Source: Deltaproteobacteria bacterium
Lineage (GTDB): Bacteria > Desulfobacterota > RBG-13-43-22
DNA length: 57,105 nt
Direction: 5' to 3'
NCBI GenBank assembly: GCA_016208255.1
Contig: JACQYK010000083.1
Location: 1 to 57,105 of the forward strand
Every line of letters begins with the position of its first letter. Within the stretch, counting starts at the first letter, position 1. A model generated the notes under the pieces. The model was not told the origin of the DNA, did no database searches, and worked only from the letters and a program-made list of their open reading frames with translations. Of the stretch, positions 8,127 to 15,907 are shown in pieces. The position numbers were made by a program, and so were the translations under genes.

Positions 8127-9629
8127 ATGTCGAGTGTTGAAAAAATGGAAGCGGGAAGCCAACTGCTAACGACCATAATAACCAGGAATAACCTGAGCCC
8201 CAAATCCGGCCAAAACGATCCGTCAGAAGACCAGGTCCCTGATTTCTTGATAGATTTTTTATCAAAGCTCTGTGGAGAGGTCAAACAAGGATCAGAGGAA
8301 GGGCAGGCAAATTCCGGAGAATGGGATGGGCTCGGCCAAGAATCGCTGAAACTTGGGTCTGTTGAATCAGTATTTCCAATAAAACAACTTGGAAATACTG
8401 ATAGTGAGGATCAGACCTTGGGTTTTCCATTGGAGACCACCGGCCTTAAGGATCAAATTAAGGAAAGCGGGGATGAGGATCAGGACAATAAAACCGTCTG
8501 GTCACCCTCTTTTCCTCCTTTAGAATCTCTTTTTATTGGTAAAGAGGGTCTTCTGGAGGGCATTTCTAATAAGACAGAAGATGTTAATTCAGGTCTAAGC
8601 AATCCCATCCTTTTAAGGCCGGGAGAGGACGCGGTCACCCAACCCGACGGGATTCCGGTCGAAGGAGCCCTGGCCGGCGGGAAAGGATCCGGGGAAGGAA
8701 GTCCCGGAAAAGCGGATCCGAAAGGGGAAAGGCCTATCGAAAGACCAAACGATACGGGAATATTTCTTAAAGGAGCAGGCCCTAATTCCAGTTTAAGCCA
8801 GGCCGCCCTCTTAAATGGGGGAGAGAACCCTGTTTCCAAACACGACCGCTCTCCGGTTGAAGGAACCCAGGCCGGTGGGAAAGGATCCGGAGAAGGAAGC
8901 CAGGGAGCAGCGGATCCGAAAGGAGAAAGGCCGCCCATTGAAAGACCAAGCGAAACGAAAATCTTTCTCCAGGAAGCTGGCCCCGGTTCCAGTTTAAACC
9001 AGGCCTCCCTCTTCAGCGAGGGCGCGGATTCTGTTCTTAAATCCGAACAGTCTCCGGTCGAAAGGGCCCAGCCCGGCGGGAAAGGATCCGGGGAAGGAAG
9101 CCCCGGTTCAGTGAACTCGACTGGGGAAAGGGCGGTCGAAAGACCTGAGTGGAAGGGATCCCTTGATCTGAAGAATGGATTAAAGTCTCCTCTGGAGGAT
9201 AGCCTTCTCCTGAACAAATTGAATGCTTTTGTCGAAAAAATTTCCCAATCCCTGGCTGACGGACCGGCCCGGAATGGGGTCGACTCCGAGGGGGAAAAGA
9301 CCGGTTTTAAGAAATCTATTGAGCCCCCTTCAGGGAAAGATAACTTTCAAAAAGAAGGATCAGCGGCTGAATTAAGGATCCAGTTCGCCCAGGACAGGCA
9401 ATCTTCCAATAAGATAAGGATTGAAAAAGCGGAATGGGCTCCTTCAGAAAAAGGGAAGGAAGGACAACCAGGGGTTTCCTTCTTAACCCAAGAAGGTTTT
9501 CTTGATGATTCCCAGGGTCTTTTCCTGGTTAAAGAACAGGAAGGGACAGACCTCCTCTTCCATGGAAATTTCTCTGGAACCCGCAGGATTGGGAAAGTTG
9601 GACATCGAATTGAACTTAAACCAGGATAG
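8127..9629 (+). CDS. fliK: FliK hook-length control protein, N-terminal part (frameshifted gene)
   Basis: FliK is the secreted ruler that measures the hook and switches export specificity. This frame encodes the long, low-complexity N-terminal region: Gly/Ser/Glu/Pro-rich and poorly conserved, as is usual for the ruler part. It contains three tandem copies of a ~66-residue unit (VEG-A-GGKGSGEGS... ERPIERP...). The conserved C-terminal domain is not in this frame; it lies in the +1 frame from about 9540. The frame continues past the switch as meaningless sequence until 9629. The true gene would span 8127-9882 if one extra base near 9480-9560 were removed. Confidence 0.8.
   Translation: MSSVEKMEAGSQLLTTIITRNNLSPKSGQNDPSEDQVPDFLIDFLSKLCGEVKQGSEEGQANSGEWDGLGQESLKLGSVESVFPIKQLGNTDSEDQTLGFPLETTGLKDQIKESGDEDQDNKTVWSPSFPPLESLFIGKEGLLEGISNKTEDVNSGLSNPILLRPGEDAVTQPDGIPVEGALAGGKGSGEGSPGKADPKGERPIERPNDTGIFLKGAGPNSSLSQAALLNGGENPVSKHDRSPVEGTQAGGKGSGEGSQGAADPKGERPPIERPSETKIFLQEAGPGSSLNQASLFSEGADSVLKSEQSPVERAQPGGKGSGEGSPGSVNSTGERAVERPEWKGSLDLKNGLKSPLEDSLLLNKLNAFVEKISQSLADGPARNGVDSEGEKTGFKKSIEPPSGKDNFQKEGSAAELRIQFAQDRQSSNKIRIEKAEWAPSEKGKEGQPGVSFLTQEGFLDDSQGLFLVKEQEGTDLLFHGNFSGTRRIGKVGHRIELKPG
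8658..9145 (+). repeat. Three tandem ~200-bp repeats inside fliK
   Basis: Repeat units begin near 8658, 8856 and 9057 (spacing 198 and 201 bp); the third is partial. Each encodes a variant of VEGxxAGGKGSGEGSxGxADPKGERPIERP followed by a LxxAGPxSSLxQA segment. Units differ by substitutions and by single-codon length changes, which keep the frame. Copy-number change here would alter the length of the molecular ruler. Confidence 0.85.
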
Positions 9630-9882
9630 GCTCCAGGGACAGATCATGGTCAATGATAAGGCGGGGAAGGAGTTGATTGAGCGAAATCTCCCCCAACTCC
9701 TTTCGGATTTGGCCCGCGAGGGACTTCAGGTTGGGGGATTCAGCGTTTCTTTAAAACATCAGGGAAGAGATCAAAACCCGGTCCTGACCCGGACTGAATT
9801 TGAAGAACCGACCCTGAAGCCGGTGAGTCCGGAAAAGATGGTTCCGATTCAGGGAAATCACCTCATCCACATTATTGTTTGA
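9502..9882 (+). CDS. fliK: FliK C-terminal specificity-switch domain (out of frame with the N-terminal part)
   Basis: From about 9545 this frame reads the conserved FliK C-terminal domain: MEISLEPAGLGKLDIELNL, then QGQIMVNDKAGKELIERNL and LLSDLAREGLQVGGFSVSL. This domain contacts FlhB to change secretion from hook to filament substrates. The ATG at 9502 is only the first start codon in the frame and has no visible ribosome site, so this is most likely the end of fliK and not a separate gene. flgD follows 11 bases later. A simple indel could be a sequencing error or a real inactivating mutation. Confidence 0.85.
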   Translation: MMIPRVFSWLKNRKGQTSSSMEISLEPAGLGKLDIELNLNQDRLQGQIMVNDKAGKELIERNLPQLLSDLAREGLQVGGFSVSLKHQGRDQNPVLTRTEFEEPTLKPVSPEKMVPIQGNHLIHIIV

Positions 9883-9893
9883 AGGAGGAAAGT

Positions 9894-10259
9894 ATGGCCG
9901 TTTCAGCCGTTCCCAGTAACACCTTGGATAAAAACGCTTTCTTGAAACTCTTCACAGTGCAGTTGAAAAACCAGGATCCCTTGAACCCTATGGATGCCAC
10001 TGCCTTTACCGCCCAGATGGCTCAATTCAGTTCCCTGGAGCAGCTTTATAACATAAATACCAATCTTGACCATCTGATTTCCTCCCAAAATACCCTTCTC
10101 CAGGGCCTGGCGGTAAACCTGATCGGGAAAACGGTGGCCTTGCAGGACGGGTCTTCCGGCCAGGTAACCGGGATCAGTTTTGAGGGAAAGGATACCTCGA
10201 TCATACTCGATAATCAAAAGACGGTTTTACTGACCGAAATTAAAAATATATCCATCTAA
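9894..10259 (+). CDS. flgD: Flagellar hook-capping protein FlgD (short form)
   Basis: FlgD caps the growing hook and is discarded afterwards. The start ATG 9894 follows a strong site (GAAGGAGGAAAGT), preferred over a TTG 15 bases upstream. The 121-residue protein has the family N-terminus (DKNAFLKLFTVQLKNQDPLNPMDATAFTAQMAQFSSLEQ spans about 12-50), the GKTVALQDG turn and a short C-terminal beta segment. It lacks the Tudor/FnIII-like C-terminal extension of longer FlgD proteins, which is common in shorter family members. It lies between fliK and flgE, separated from flgE by 20 bases with an AAAGGAGG ribosome site. Confidence 0.93.
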   Translation: MAVSAVPSNTLDKNAFLKLFTVQLKNQDPLNPMDATAFTAQMAQFSSLEQLYNINTNLDHLISSQNTLLQGLAVNLIGKTVALQDGSSGQVTGISFEGKDTSIILDNQKTVLLTEIKNISI

Positions 10260-10279
10260 ACTAAAGGAGGTAAGGAATT

Positions 10280-11587
10280 ATGATGACATCTCTTTATGCC
10301 GGGATCAGCGGGTTGCTCGCCAACGGCACGTCCATGGCGGTCATTGGGGACAATATCGCCAATCTGAACACTAACGGGTTTAAAAACTCGCGGGTTACCT
10401 TTGGGGACGTGCTGAGTCAAACCGTTTCCGGGGGGACGGGGCAAGTCGGCCGGGGGGTGATGATTAAGCAGATTTCGACCCAGCACATCCAGGGCGCCTT
10501 TGAGACCACCGGTAACGCCCTCGACCTGGCTATTGACGGCGAAGGTTTTTTCCAAGTCCGGGATGGGGACATGAAATTGTACACCCGCGCCGGACAGTTT
10601 TCCGTGAATAAGGACGGCAAGGTGGTCAATCCCGACGGTTACGTCCTGCAGGCCTTTATCGCCGATGCCGCGGGCGCCATGACCGGGGCCACCGGAGACC
10701 TGGTCTTTTCCAATGCCCCCAGCCAGGCCAGAGCGACGGAAAATGCCAGTCCGGCCATCAACCTCAATGCGGATGAGGAGGCCATAACCGATGCCTTCAC
10801 TCTGGATGCCAATGCCGACGGTGATAATAATGATCCGGCTAATTTTAATCATTCCACCACCATCAACGTTTATGATTCTTTGGGCGGGGAGCATGAAATA
10901 ACCCTCTATTTCACCAAAACGGCGGCCAATACCTGGAGTGTTAATTATGTTAACAGAAATCCGGATACCACCGCCACCAGTACTTTGATCCTGGCCGGAA
11001 CCCAAGCTCTCAGTTTTGATACGGACGGTTCCCTGATCGATGACGGCAGCAGCGGTGCCGGCATAGCTTTCGATTTCGGGGCCTCAGTGGTAACCCCCCA
11101 GACCATCACCTTTGACTTCGGCACTGGAACCGGGGGGACTGAAGACCCCATCGGCACCGGTCTGGACGGCACGACCCAGTTTGCTTCGGCCTTCAGTGTT
11201 TCCAGTTTCAGCCAGGATGGCTACGGGGCGGGTGTATTTAAGAGTATCAGCTTCAACGAAGGCGGGATCATTTCGGCGGTTTTTACCAACGGGCAGTCGA
11301 AAACCCTCGGACAGATGGCCCTGGCCCGGTTTCTGGATCCGGGAGGTTTAAACAAATTAGGACTCAACATGTTTTCCGAGACCTATGATTCCGGTCAGCC
11401 GGTGATCGCCGCCCCGGAAACCTCGGGGCTTGGCCGGTTGTTATCCAACAGCCTGGAATTGAGTAACGTGGACCTGTCCACGGAGTTTGTCAAATTGATT
11501 TCCGCCCAGAGGGCCTTTCAAGCCAATTCCCGGATCATCACCACTACCGACGAGATGATGGCGGAACTGGTCAATCTTAAAAGATAA
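10280..11587 (+). CDS. flgE: Flagellar hook protein FlgE
   Basis: FlgE polymerises into the hook. The 435-residue protein has the hook/rod N-terminal signature (ISGLLANGTSMAVIGDNIANLNTNGFK), the family motif LDLAIDGEGFFQV, and a variable Ala/Gly/Thr-rich central region. The C-terminal half of the signature is SNVDLSTEFVKLISAQRAFQANSRIITT. The start is preceded by AAAGGAGGTAAGGAAT. It closes the fliK-flgD-flgE block and is followed by a strong hairpin and a 400-bp non-coding region. Confidence 0.96.
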   Translation: MMTSLYAGISGLLANGTSMAVIGDNIANLNTNGFKNSRVTFGDVLSQTVSGGTGQVGRGVMIKQISTQHIQGAFETTGNALDLAIDGEGFFQVRDGDMKLYTRAGQFSVNKDGKVVNPDGYVLQAFIADAAGAMTGATGDLVFSNAPSQARATENASPAINLNADEEAITDAFTLDANADGDNNDPANFNHSTTINVYDSLGGEHEITLYFTKTAANTWSVNYVNRNPDTTATSTLILAGTQALSFDTDGSLIDDGSSGAGIAFDFGASVVTPQTITFDFGTGTGGTEDPIGTGLDGTTQFASAFSVSSFSQDGYGAGVFKSISFNEGGIISAVFTNGQSKTLGQMALARFLDPGGLNKLGLNMFSETYDSGQPVIAAPETSGLGRLLSNSLELSNVDLSTEFVKLISAQRAFQANSRIITTTDEMMAELVNLKR

Positions 11588-11633
11588 GGATTTCCGAATC
11601 CAATATTAGAACCGGTCAGTCAAACTTAAAAAA

Positions 11634-11659
11634 GGGGAAGGGGCTTCGGCTTCTTTCCC
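11634..11659 (+). terminator. Hairpin with TTCG loop after flgE
   Basis: An 11-bp stem (11634-11644 with 11649-11659, including G-T pairs) closes on a stable C(TTCG)G tetraloop and is preceded by a run of A. No long T tract follows on the + strand. It lies 46 bases after the flgE stop and is the most convincing structure in the 11588-11988 gap, consistent with termination of the hook operon. Confidence 0.55.
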
Positions 11660-11894
11660 TATATTCAATATCCGCCTTACTGAATTTCAAATAGATCATT
11701 CCGGCCCCACCGGCCGAGGAACACTCCAGACCCGCCCTTGAAAGGTGATCGACCCTTTGTAAGATTCTCTTGCAAAACATCCCGGTCATACTGGTACGAT
11801 CCCCTGGAAAATAATCTCGTCATATCTTTGACGTCTAAGAGAGCCGATGAAGACCCTGTTTGAAATAATTTCAATATTTACAATATGTTAAAAT

Positions 11895-11910
11895 TAGGCA
11901 TGATTATTGA
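11895..11910 (+). promoter_or_regulatory. Sigma-54-like promoter upstream of fliL
   Basis: TAGGCAT-N5-TTGA keeps the -24 GG and -12 TTG at the right spacing. It lacks the first T-G match and the -12 C. The core GGCATG-T-ATTG(A) is shared with 8037-8052. It is 78 bases before fliL and would drive the long fliL-to-fliA operon. Confidence 0.4.
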
Positions 11911-11988
11911 AAGATAAAAAGAAAACCCTTTAAATAAGGCAAATATTTTCTATCACACTATGGTTTTTTCTATCAGAAGGGTAGAGCA

Positions 11989-12495
11989 ATGGATGCGGAA
12001 AAAGAAGATATCTTGATTGACGGAATAGAAGAGGAGTCTTCTGAAACCAAGGCCCGGCCCAAAGGCCTGGGGAAGAAGATGATGATCATTCTGGGGGGCT
12101 TGATACTGCTTCTTGGTGCCGGAGGATATTTTGGGTATACCTTGTTTTTTCTGGATCAAGGCAAAGCTGAAAAAGTTCAGGAACAAAAGGCCAAGGGGAA
12201 AATGGTTCTCTTTGCCCTGGATCCTTTCCTACTGAATCTTTCCGATCCGGGAAGACATTTGAAAGTAGCCGTTCAGTTGGAACTGCTTCGGGAAGAAGAC
12301 GAATTAAAGGTCAAAGAAAGGGCTCCAAAATTACGGGATACCCTGATTCTGCTGTTAAGCAGCAAATCAACGGATTCGGTCTCTTCCGCGGAAGGAAAAT
12401 TTCAATTAAAAGATGAGATCCTGCTCCGGGCCAATCAGGCCATGGATCAGGAAGTTTTTAAAAATGTCTACTTTACGGATTTTGTGATGCAATGA
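11989..12495 (+). CDS. fliL: Flagellar basal-body protein FliL
   Basis: FliL is a single-pass inner membrane protein that surrounds the stator units and supports torque at high load. The 168-residue product has a short acidic cytoplasmic tail, one membrane segment (about residues 28-50: MMIILGGLILLLGAGGYFGY) and a periplasmic domain with the family pattern FALDPFLLNLSDPGRHLKVAVQLE. The start ATG at 11989 follows AAGGGTAGAGCA. It begins the fliL-M-N-O-P-Q-R-flhB-flhA-flhF-flhG-fliA series; its stop overlaps fliM by 4 bases (ATGA). Confidence 0.93.
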   Translation: MDAEKEDILIDGIEEESSETKARPKGLGKKMMIILGGLILLLGAGGYFGYTLFFLDQGKAEKVQEQKAKGKMVLFALDPFLLNLSDPGRHLKVAVQLELLREEDELKVKERAPKLRDTLILLLSSKSTDSVSSAEGKFQLKDEILLRANQAMDQEVFKNVYFTDFVMQ

Positions 12496-13466
12496 ACAAC
12501 CTACTTTCAAAAGATGAAGTGGAAACCCTGTTAAAGGGCATGGATGCGGGGGAAATAGAAACAGAAATGAAGAAGGGGCCGTCCGAGGTCCAAGCTTTTG
12601 ACTTCTCCAGTCACGAGCGGGTCATTCGAGGCCGGATGCCGGGACTGGAAATGGCCTGCGAACGGTTCAGCCGAATTTTTCGAAATTCTCTCTCCGGGAT
12701 CCTTATGAAATTTGTTGATATTAACATCGAGGGTCACGAGTTGATAAAATTCGGGGAGTTTATGAGGACCCTGCCCCATCCCTCGAGCATCAATATCTTT
12801 AAGATGGAACCGCTCAAAGGGTTGGCCCTGATGGTGATTGAAGCCCCTATGGTCTTTGCCCTGGTCGATCAAATCTTGGGGGGAAGCAGTAAGCCCTGGG
12901 TACAAAGCGATGGGCGGTATTTTACTCCCATTGAGCAAAAAATTACCAGGAAGATTGTCGATACCGCCTTAAAAGATCTGGCCCTGGCTTGGCAGGGCAT
13001 TTTTTCCATGGAACCGCAATACGTCAATTCGGAAATGAATCCGCAGTTCGTCACGATTGACGTCACCCATTCGGAATCGGTGATCCGGATCGAAGTCAAA
13101 ATTGAGATTGAAGATTTTTCCGGTAAAATCTTTTTTTGCATTCCTTACTCGCTGATTGAACCCATCAAAGACAAGTTATTCTCCGGAATCCGCAGTCAAA
13201 CCCAGGGCGTTGATCAACGGTGGATCTCCAGGTTAAAGGACATTTTGAAGGAATCATTTGTCGATCTTGAGGTGGACCTGGGATATGCGGAATTGTCCCT
13301 CCGGGAACTGGGTCAAATCGAAAAAGGCAATGTGATCACCCTGGAGACCTCGGTATCCGATGAATTGATCATTCGAGTGGAAGGGGTCCCCAAAATGAAA
13401 GGGATCGCCGGGTCCTACCGGGGGAATCAGGGCGTTAAGATAACAAAATTCTTAGAAAATAATTAA
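12492..13466 (+). CDS. fliM: Flagellar motor switch protein FliM
   Basis: FliM forms the wall of the C-ring and receives CheY-phosphate. The 324-residue protein begins with the CheY-binding pattern LLSKDEVETLLKG (residues 3-15). It continues with the CheC-like middle domain (ERFSRIFRNSLSGIL, LVDQILGGS) and ends in a SpoA domain related to FliN (LGYAELSLRELGQIEKGNVI, near 262-281). The length is normal. It overlaps fliL by 4 bases, and fliN follows after 9 bases. Confidence 0.97.
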   Translation: MNNLLSKDEVETLLKGMDAGEIETEMKKGPSEVQAFDFSSHERVIRGRMPGLEMACERFSRIFRNSLSGILMKFVDINIEGHELIKFGEFMRTLPHPSSINIFKMEPLKGLALMVIEAPMVFALVDQILGGSSKPWVQSDGRYFTPIEQKITRKIVDTALKDLALAWQGIFSMEPQYVNSEMNPQFVTIDVTHSESVIRIEVKIEIEDFSGKIFFCIPYSLIEPIKDKLFSGIRSQTQGVDQRWISRLKDILKESFVDLEVDLGYAELSLRELGQIEKGNVITLETSVSDELIIRVEGVPKMKGIAGSYRGNQGVKITKFLENN

Positions 13467-13475
13467 GGAGAAGGC

Positions 13476-13811
13476 ATGGAACCAAAAGCGGAAGCCCTGG
13501 AACAGGAAATCAGTTTTGAGGAACTTCAGGAAAATAAGTCCTCCGCTCCTCCCCGTGACTTGGAGTTTCTCCTGGACATTCCCTTGTTGGTTTCTGTGGA
13601 ACTGGGTCGGACTAAAATGATGATCAACGATTTGCTGCAGTTAGGGCAAGGTTCGGTGGTCGAACTGGAAAAACTGGCCGGTGAACCGATGGAGATATTT
13701 GTGAACGGCCGGTTGATCGCCCGGGGTGAGGTGGTCGTGGTCAATGAAAAGTTCGGGGTCCGGCTTACCGATATTGTCAGTCCCGCGGAAAGGGTCCGGC
13801 AGCTAAAATGA
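13476..13811 (+). CDS. fliN: Flagellar motor switch protein FliN
   Basis: FliN forms the base of the C-ring and docks FliH-FliI. The 111-residue protein carries the SpoA domain with the family motifs LLDIPLLVSVELGRTKMMI, DLLQLGQGSVVELEKLAGEP and NGRLIARGEVVVVNEKFGVR. A short acidic N-terminal tail (about 30 residues) precedes it. The start follows AAGGAGAAGGC. Its stop overlaps the fliO start (ATGA). Confidence 0.96.
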   Translation: MEPKAEALEQEISFEELQENKSSAPPRDLEFLLDIPLLVSVELGRTKMMINDLLQLGQGSVVELEKLAGEPMEIFVNGRLIARGEVVVVNEKFGVRLTDIVSPAERVRQLK

Positions 13812-14122
13812 TTGAGAGCTCTTTAACCTTGGCTACGGCTATCATCGGATTGGTTCTATCGATGGTGGTCCTCGGTCTTTTGTTCCGGCGGAAACAGAAG
13901 CAATCGCATATTTTTCGGATGGTGGCCTATCAATCCCTGGGTTCCAAAAAGGGGGTGGCCGCCCTTCAGGTGGGCCATGAGATTCTTTTGATCGGCATCA
14001 TGCCCAACGGGTTTCGGGTTTTAAAAACAATGGAAGCCAAAGAGGTGAACGAAACCCAGGAGACCTCCTATTCCGACCGGATGGAAAAACTCAAGAAACT
14101 TAAAGAGGAAATCGATGAATAA
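13808..14122 (+). CDS. fliO: Flagellar export component FliO
   Basis: FliO helps assemble the FliP-FliQ-FliR export gate. The 104-residue protein has one N-terminal membrane segment (about 5-27), a basic stop-transfer (RRKQKQ) and a small cytoplasmic domain with the FliO/FliZ-family pattern VAYQSLGSKKGVAALQVGHEILLIGI. It overlaps fliN by 4 and fliP by 8 bases. FliO is poorly conserved, so position between fliN and fliP is important evidence. Confidence 0.88.
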   Translation: MIESSLTLATAIIGLVLSMVVLGLLFRRKQKQSHIFRMVAYQSLGSKKGVAALQVGHEILLIGIMPNGFRVLKTMEAKEVNETQETSYSDRMEKLKKLKEEIDE

Positions 14123-14774
14123 TTCCCTGGATATCAGCAAGGGTCTTGATTTAAATAACCCGGTCTTGTCCATTTTTGTGATCATCAGTCTTTTGTCCCT
14201 CCTTCCGGCTGTTTTGGTCATGCTGACCTCCTTCACCCGGATCGTCGTGGTTTTGGCTTTATTACGGCAAGGATTGGGAAGCCCCCAAATCCCGCCCAAT
14301 CCGGTCCTGATCGGGCTTTCGTTATTTCTAACCTTATTCATTATGTCTCCGACCCTCAATACCATCAACGCCGAAGCTATCCAACCTTTGTCGGAAAAAA
14401 AAATCACTTTGACCGAAGCCTTCCACCGGGCCGAGCCTTCCATTAAGAAATTCATGCTCAAGCAGACCCGGCAAAAGGATATCGCCCTTTTTGTCAAGCT
14501 GGCCAAGGAAAAGGTCCCCACGGAACCGGGTGATATTCCCCTGAAGATAATGATCCCGGCCTTTGCCATCAGTGAATTGAAGACTTCTTTTGAAATCGGA
14601 TTTTTACTTTTTCTTCCCTTCCTGGTCATTGATATGGTGGTGGCCAGCATCCTATTATCCATGGGGATGATGATGCTTCCCCCGGTTATGATCTCTCTCC
14701 CCTTCAAGTTACTGTTGTTTGTTTTGGTGGACGGTTGGAATTTATTGATCGGTTCCCTAGTGAGGACTTTCTAA
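14115..14774 (+). CDS. fliP: Flagellar export gate protein FliP
   Basis: FliP is a core membrane subunit of the type III export gate. The 219-residue protein shows the conserved blocks LTSFTRIVVVLALLRQGLG, PPNPVLIGLSLFLTLFIM and IPAFAISELKTSFEIGFLLF, and the C-terminal PFKLLLFVLVDGWNLLIGSL. It has a short N-terminus without the long cleavable signal sequence of some FliP proteins. The start at 14115 overlaps fliO by 8 bases; fliQ starts on its stop codon (TAATG). Confidence 0.97.
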   Translation: MNNSLDISKGLDLNNPVLSIFVIISLLSLLPAVLVMLTSFTRIVVVLALLRQGLGSPQIPPNPVLIGLSLFLTLFIMSPTLNTINAEAIQPLSEKKITLTEAFHRAEPSIKKFMLKQTRQKDIALFVKLAKEKVPTEPGDIPLKIMIPAFAISELKTSFEIGFLLFLPFLVIDMVVASILLSMGMMMLPPVMISLPFKLLLFVLVDGWNLLIGSLVRTF

Positions 14775-15043
14775 TGGGTGTTGAAAACTTAAAGGAAATA
14801 TTTTTGAATTTTTTTATGGCGATTCTCATCACCGCCGGACCGGTCCTGCTGGTCAGTTTATTGGTGGGTCTGATTATCAGTTTTCTGCAGGCCGTGACCC
14901 AGATCCAGGAATTCACTTTGACCTTTGTCCCCAAAATCATTGCCGTATTTGTTTGTTTTTATTTGATGCTCCCCTGGATGGCCAGAACCCTTACTCAGTA
15001 TACCCGGGAGGTGATTGAAAATATCCCTCTCTATATTAAATGA
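14774..15043 (+). CDS. fliQ: Flagellar export gate protein FliQ
   Basis: FliQ is a two-helix membrane protein of the export gate. With ATG 14774 (overlapping the fliP stop by one base) the product is 89 residues, the standard family length; an upstream in-frame ATG at 14735 would extend it inside fliP and is unlikely. The motifs LLVSLLVGLIISFLQAVTQI, QEFTLTFVPKI and the second membrane segment with LPWM are clear. Confidence 0.96.
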   Translation: MGVENLKEIFLNFFMAILITAGPVLLVSLLVGLIISFLQAVTQIQEFTLTFVPKIIAVFVCFYLMLPWMARTLTQYTREVIENIPLYIK

Positions 15044-15129
15044 AGGCTTTAGAGATAAATCCTCAGATCTCTGGTGTAAGAATCTAAAGTCCAACGGATC
15101 ACCCTTTGAGGAAACCGTTGTCGGGAACC

Positions 15130-15897
15130 ATGAACTTGGAAATCACCGCTGTTTTAGCCAAATATTTTTCAAGTTTTCTTATCCTTCTGATCCGTCTCGA
15201 AGTCATCTTGTTTCTGCTGCCTTTCTGGAGCGGAAAGCAGTTCCCCCGGACCTTTAAGATCGGGTTCATCCTGGCTGTGGCCTATGTGCTGGCTCCGGTG
15301 ATTCCCATGGAGATACAGACCCGGGAGATCCCGGGGGTCATCATTCAGGAACTCCTTTTGGGAGCTACCCTTGGCTTGGCCGTAAGGTTCGTTTTTATGG
15401 CCGTAGAATTTGCCGGCACCTTGATCAGCGATGCCATGGGCATTTCCATCGCCGCCGTCTTCAATCCGGAAATGGGTCGGTCCACCGAAATATCAACGAT
15501 ATTGGGGCTGATGGCCATGCTTCTTTTTTTAGCCCTGGATCTTCATCACGATCTGGTGGCCATGATTGTAAAAAGTTACGAGGTGTTGCCGGTGGGACAC
15601 CTGCGAATCGATCATTTGTTGATGAAAGGAATTTCGATCGGCGGGCAGGTTTTTGTTTTGGCTATTAAGATCGCGGCCCCGATCCTGGTCGGAATGATCA
15701 TCGTCAATGTTCTCATGGGGTTTATTTACAAGGCCGCCCCTCAAGTCAACATTTTTTTTGTCAGTATACCGGTTTATGTACTCATCGGGGTACTGATTTT
15801 ATTTTTGTCAACTCCCGTATTGGTTAATTTTCTCGGAGCCCAGTTTTCCAGTCTGAAAGAAGAAATCAACCGGATTCTAATCCTGGCGAAAGGGTGA
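15130..15897 (+). CDS. fliR: Flagellar export gate protein FliR
   Basis: FliR is the single-copy subunit that completes the FliP5Q4R1 export gate. The 255-residue protein starts best at ATG 15130 (MNLEITAVLAKYF); a TTG at 15106 is the alternative. It has about six hydrophobic segments, the conserved LIRLEVILFLLPFWSG near the N-terminus, and LGLAVRFVFMAVEFAGTLIS in the middle. There is an 86-bp gap after fliQ with no clear feature. flhB follows after 10 bases. Confidence 0.95.
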   Translation: MNLEITAVLAKYFSSFLILLIRLEVILFLLPFWSGKQFPRTFKIGFILAVAYVLAPVIPMEIQTREIPGVIIQELLLGATLGLAVRFVFMAVEFAGTLISDAMGISIAAVFNPEMGRSTEISTILGLMAMLLFLALDLHHDLVAMIVKSYEVLPVGHLRIDHLLMKGISIGGQVFVLAIKIAAPILVGMIIVNVLMGFIYKAAPQVNIFFVSIPVYVLIGVLILFLSTPVLVNFLGAQFSSLKEEINRILILAKG

Positions 15898-15907
15898 TCC
15901 ATTTCCT

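Larger units (their letters stand above)
11588..11988. other. 401-bp intergenic region between flgE and fliL
   Basis: Apart from the hairpin at 11634-11659 and the sigma-54-like element at 11895-11910, no gene is supported. A 65-codon - strand frame (11677-11874) has no ribosome site or family resemblance. The last ~120 bases are A/T-rich, as expected of a promoter region for the fliL operon. Confidence 0.6.

Noticed and set aside
8480-9217. A 245-codon frame on the - strand through fliK
   Set aside because: It is the antisense of the G/C-biased fliK repeats. It is Pro/Ser-rich, has no ribosome site and resembles no family.
10256-11005. A 249-codon - strand frame through flgE
   Set aside because: It lies fully inside the well-supported flgE gene and its product is Gly/Ile-rich antisense sequence.
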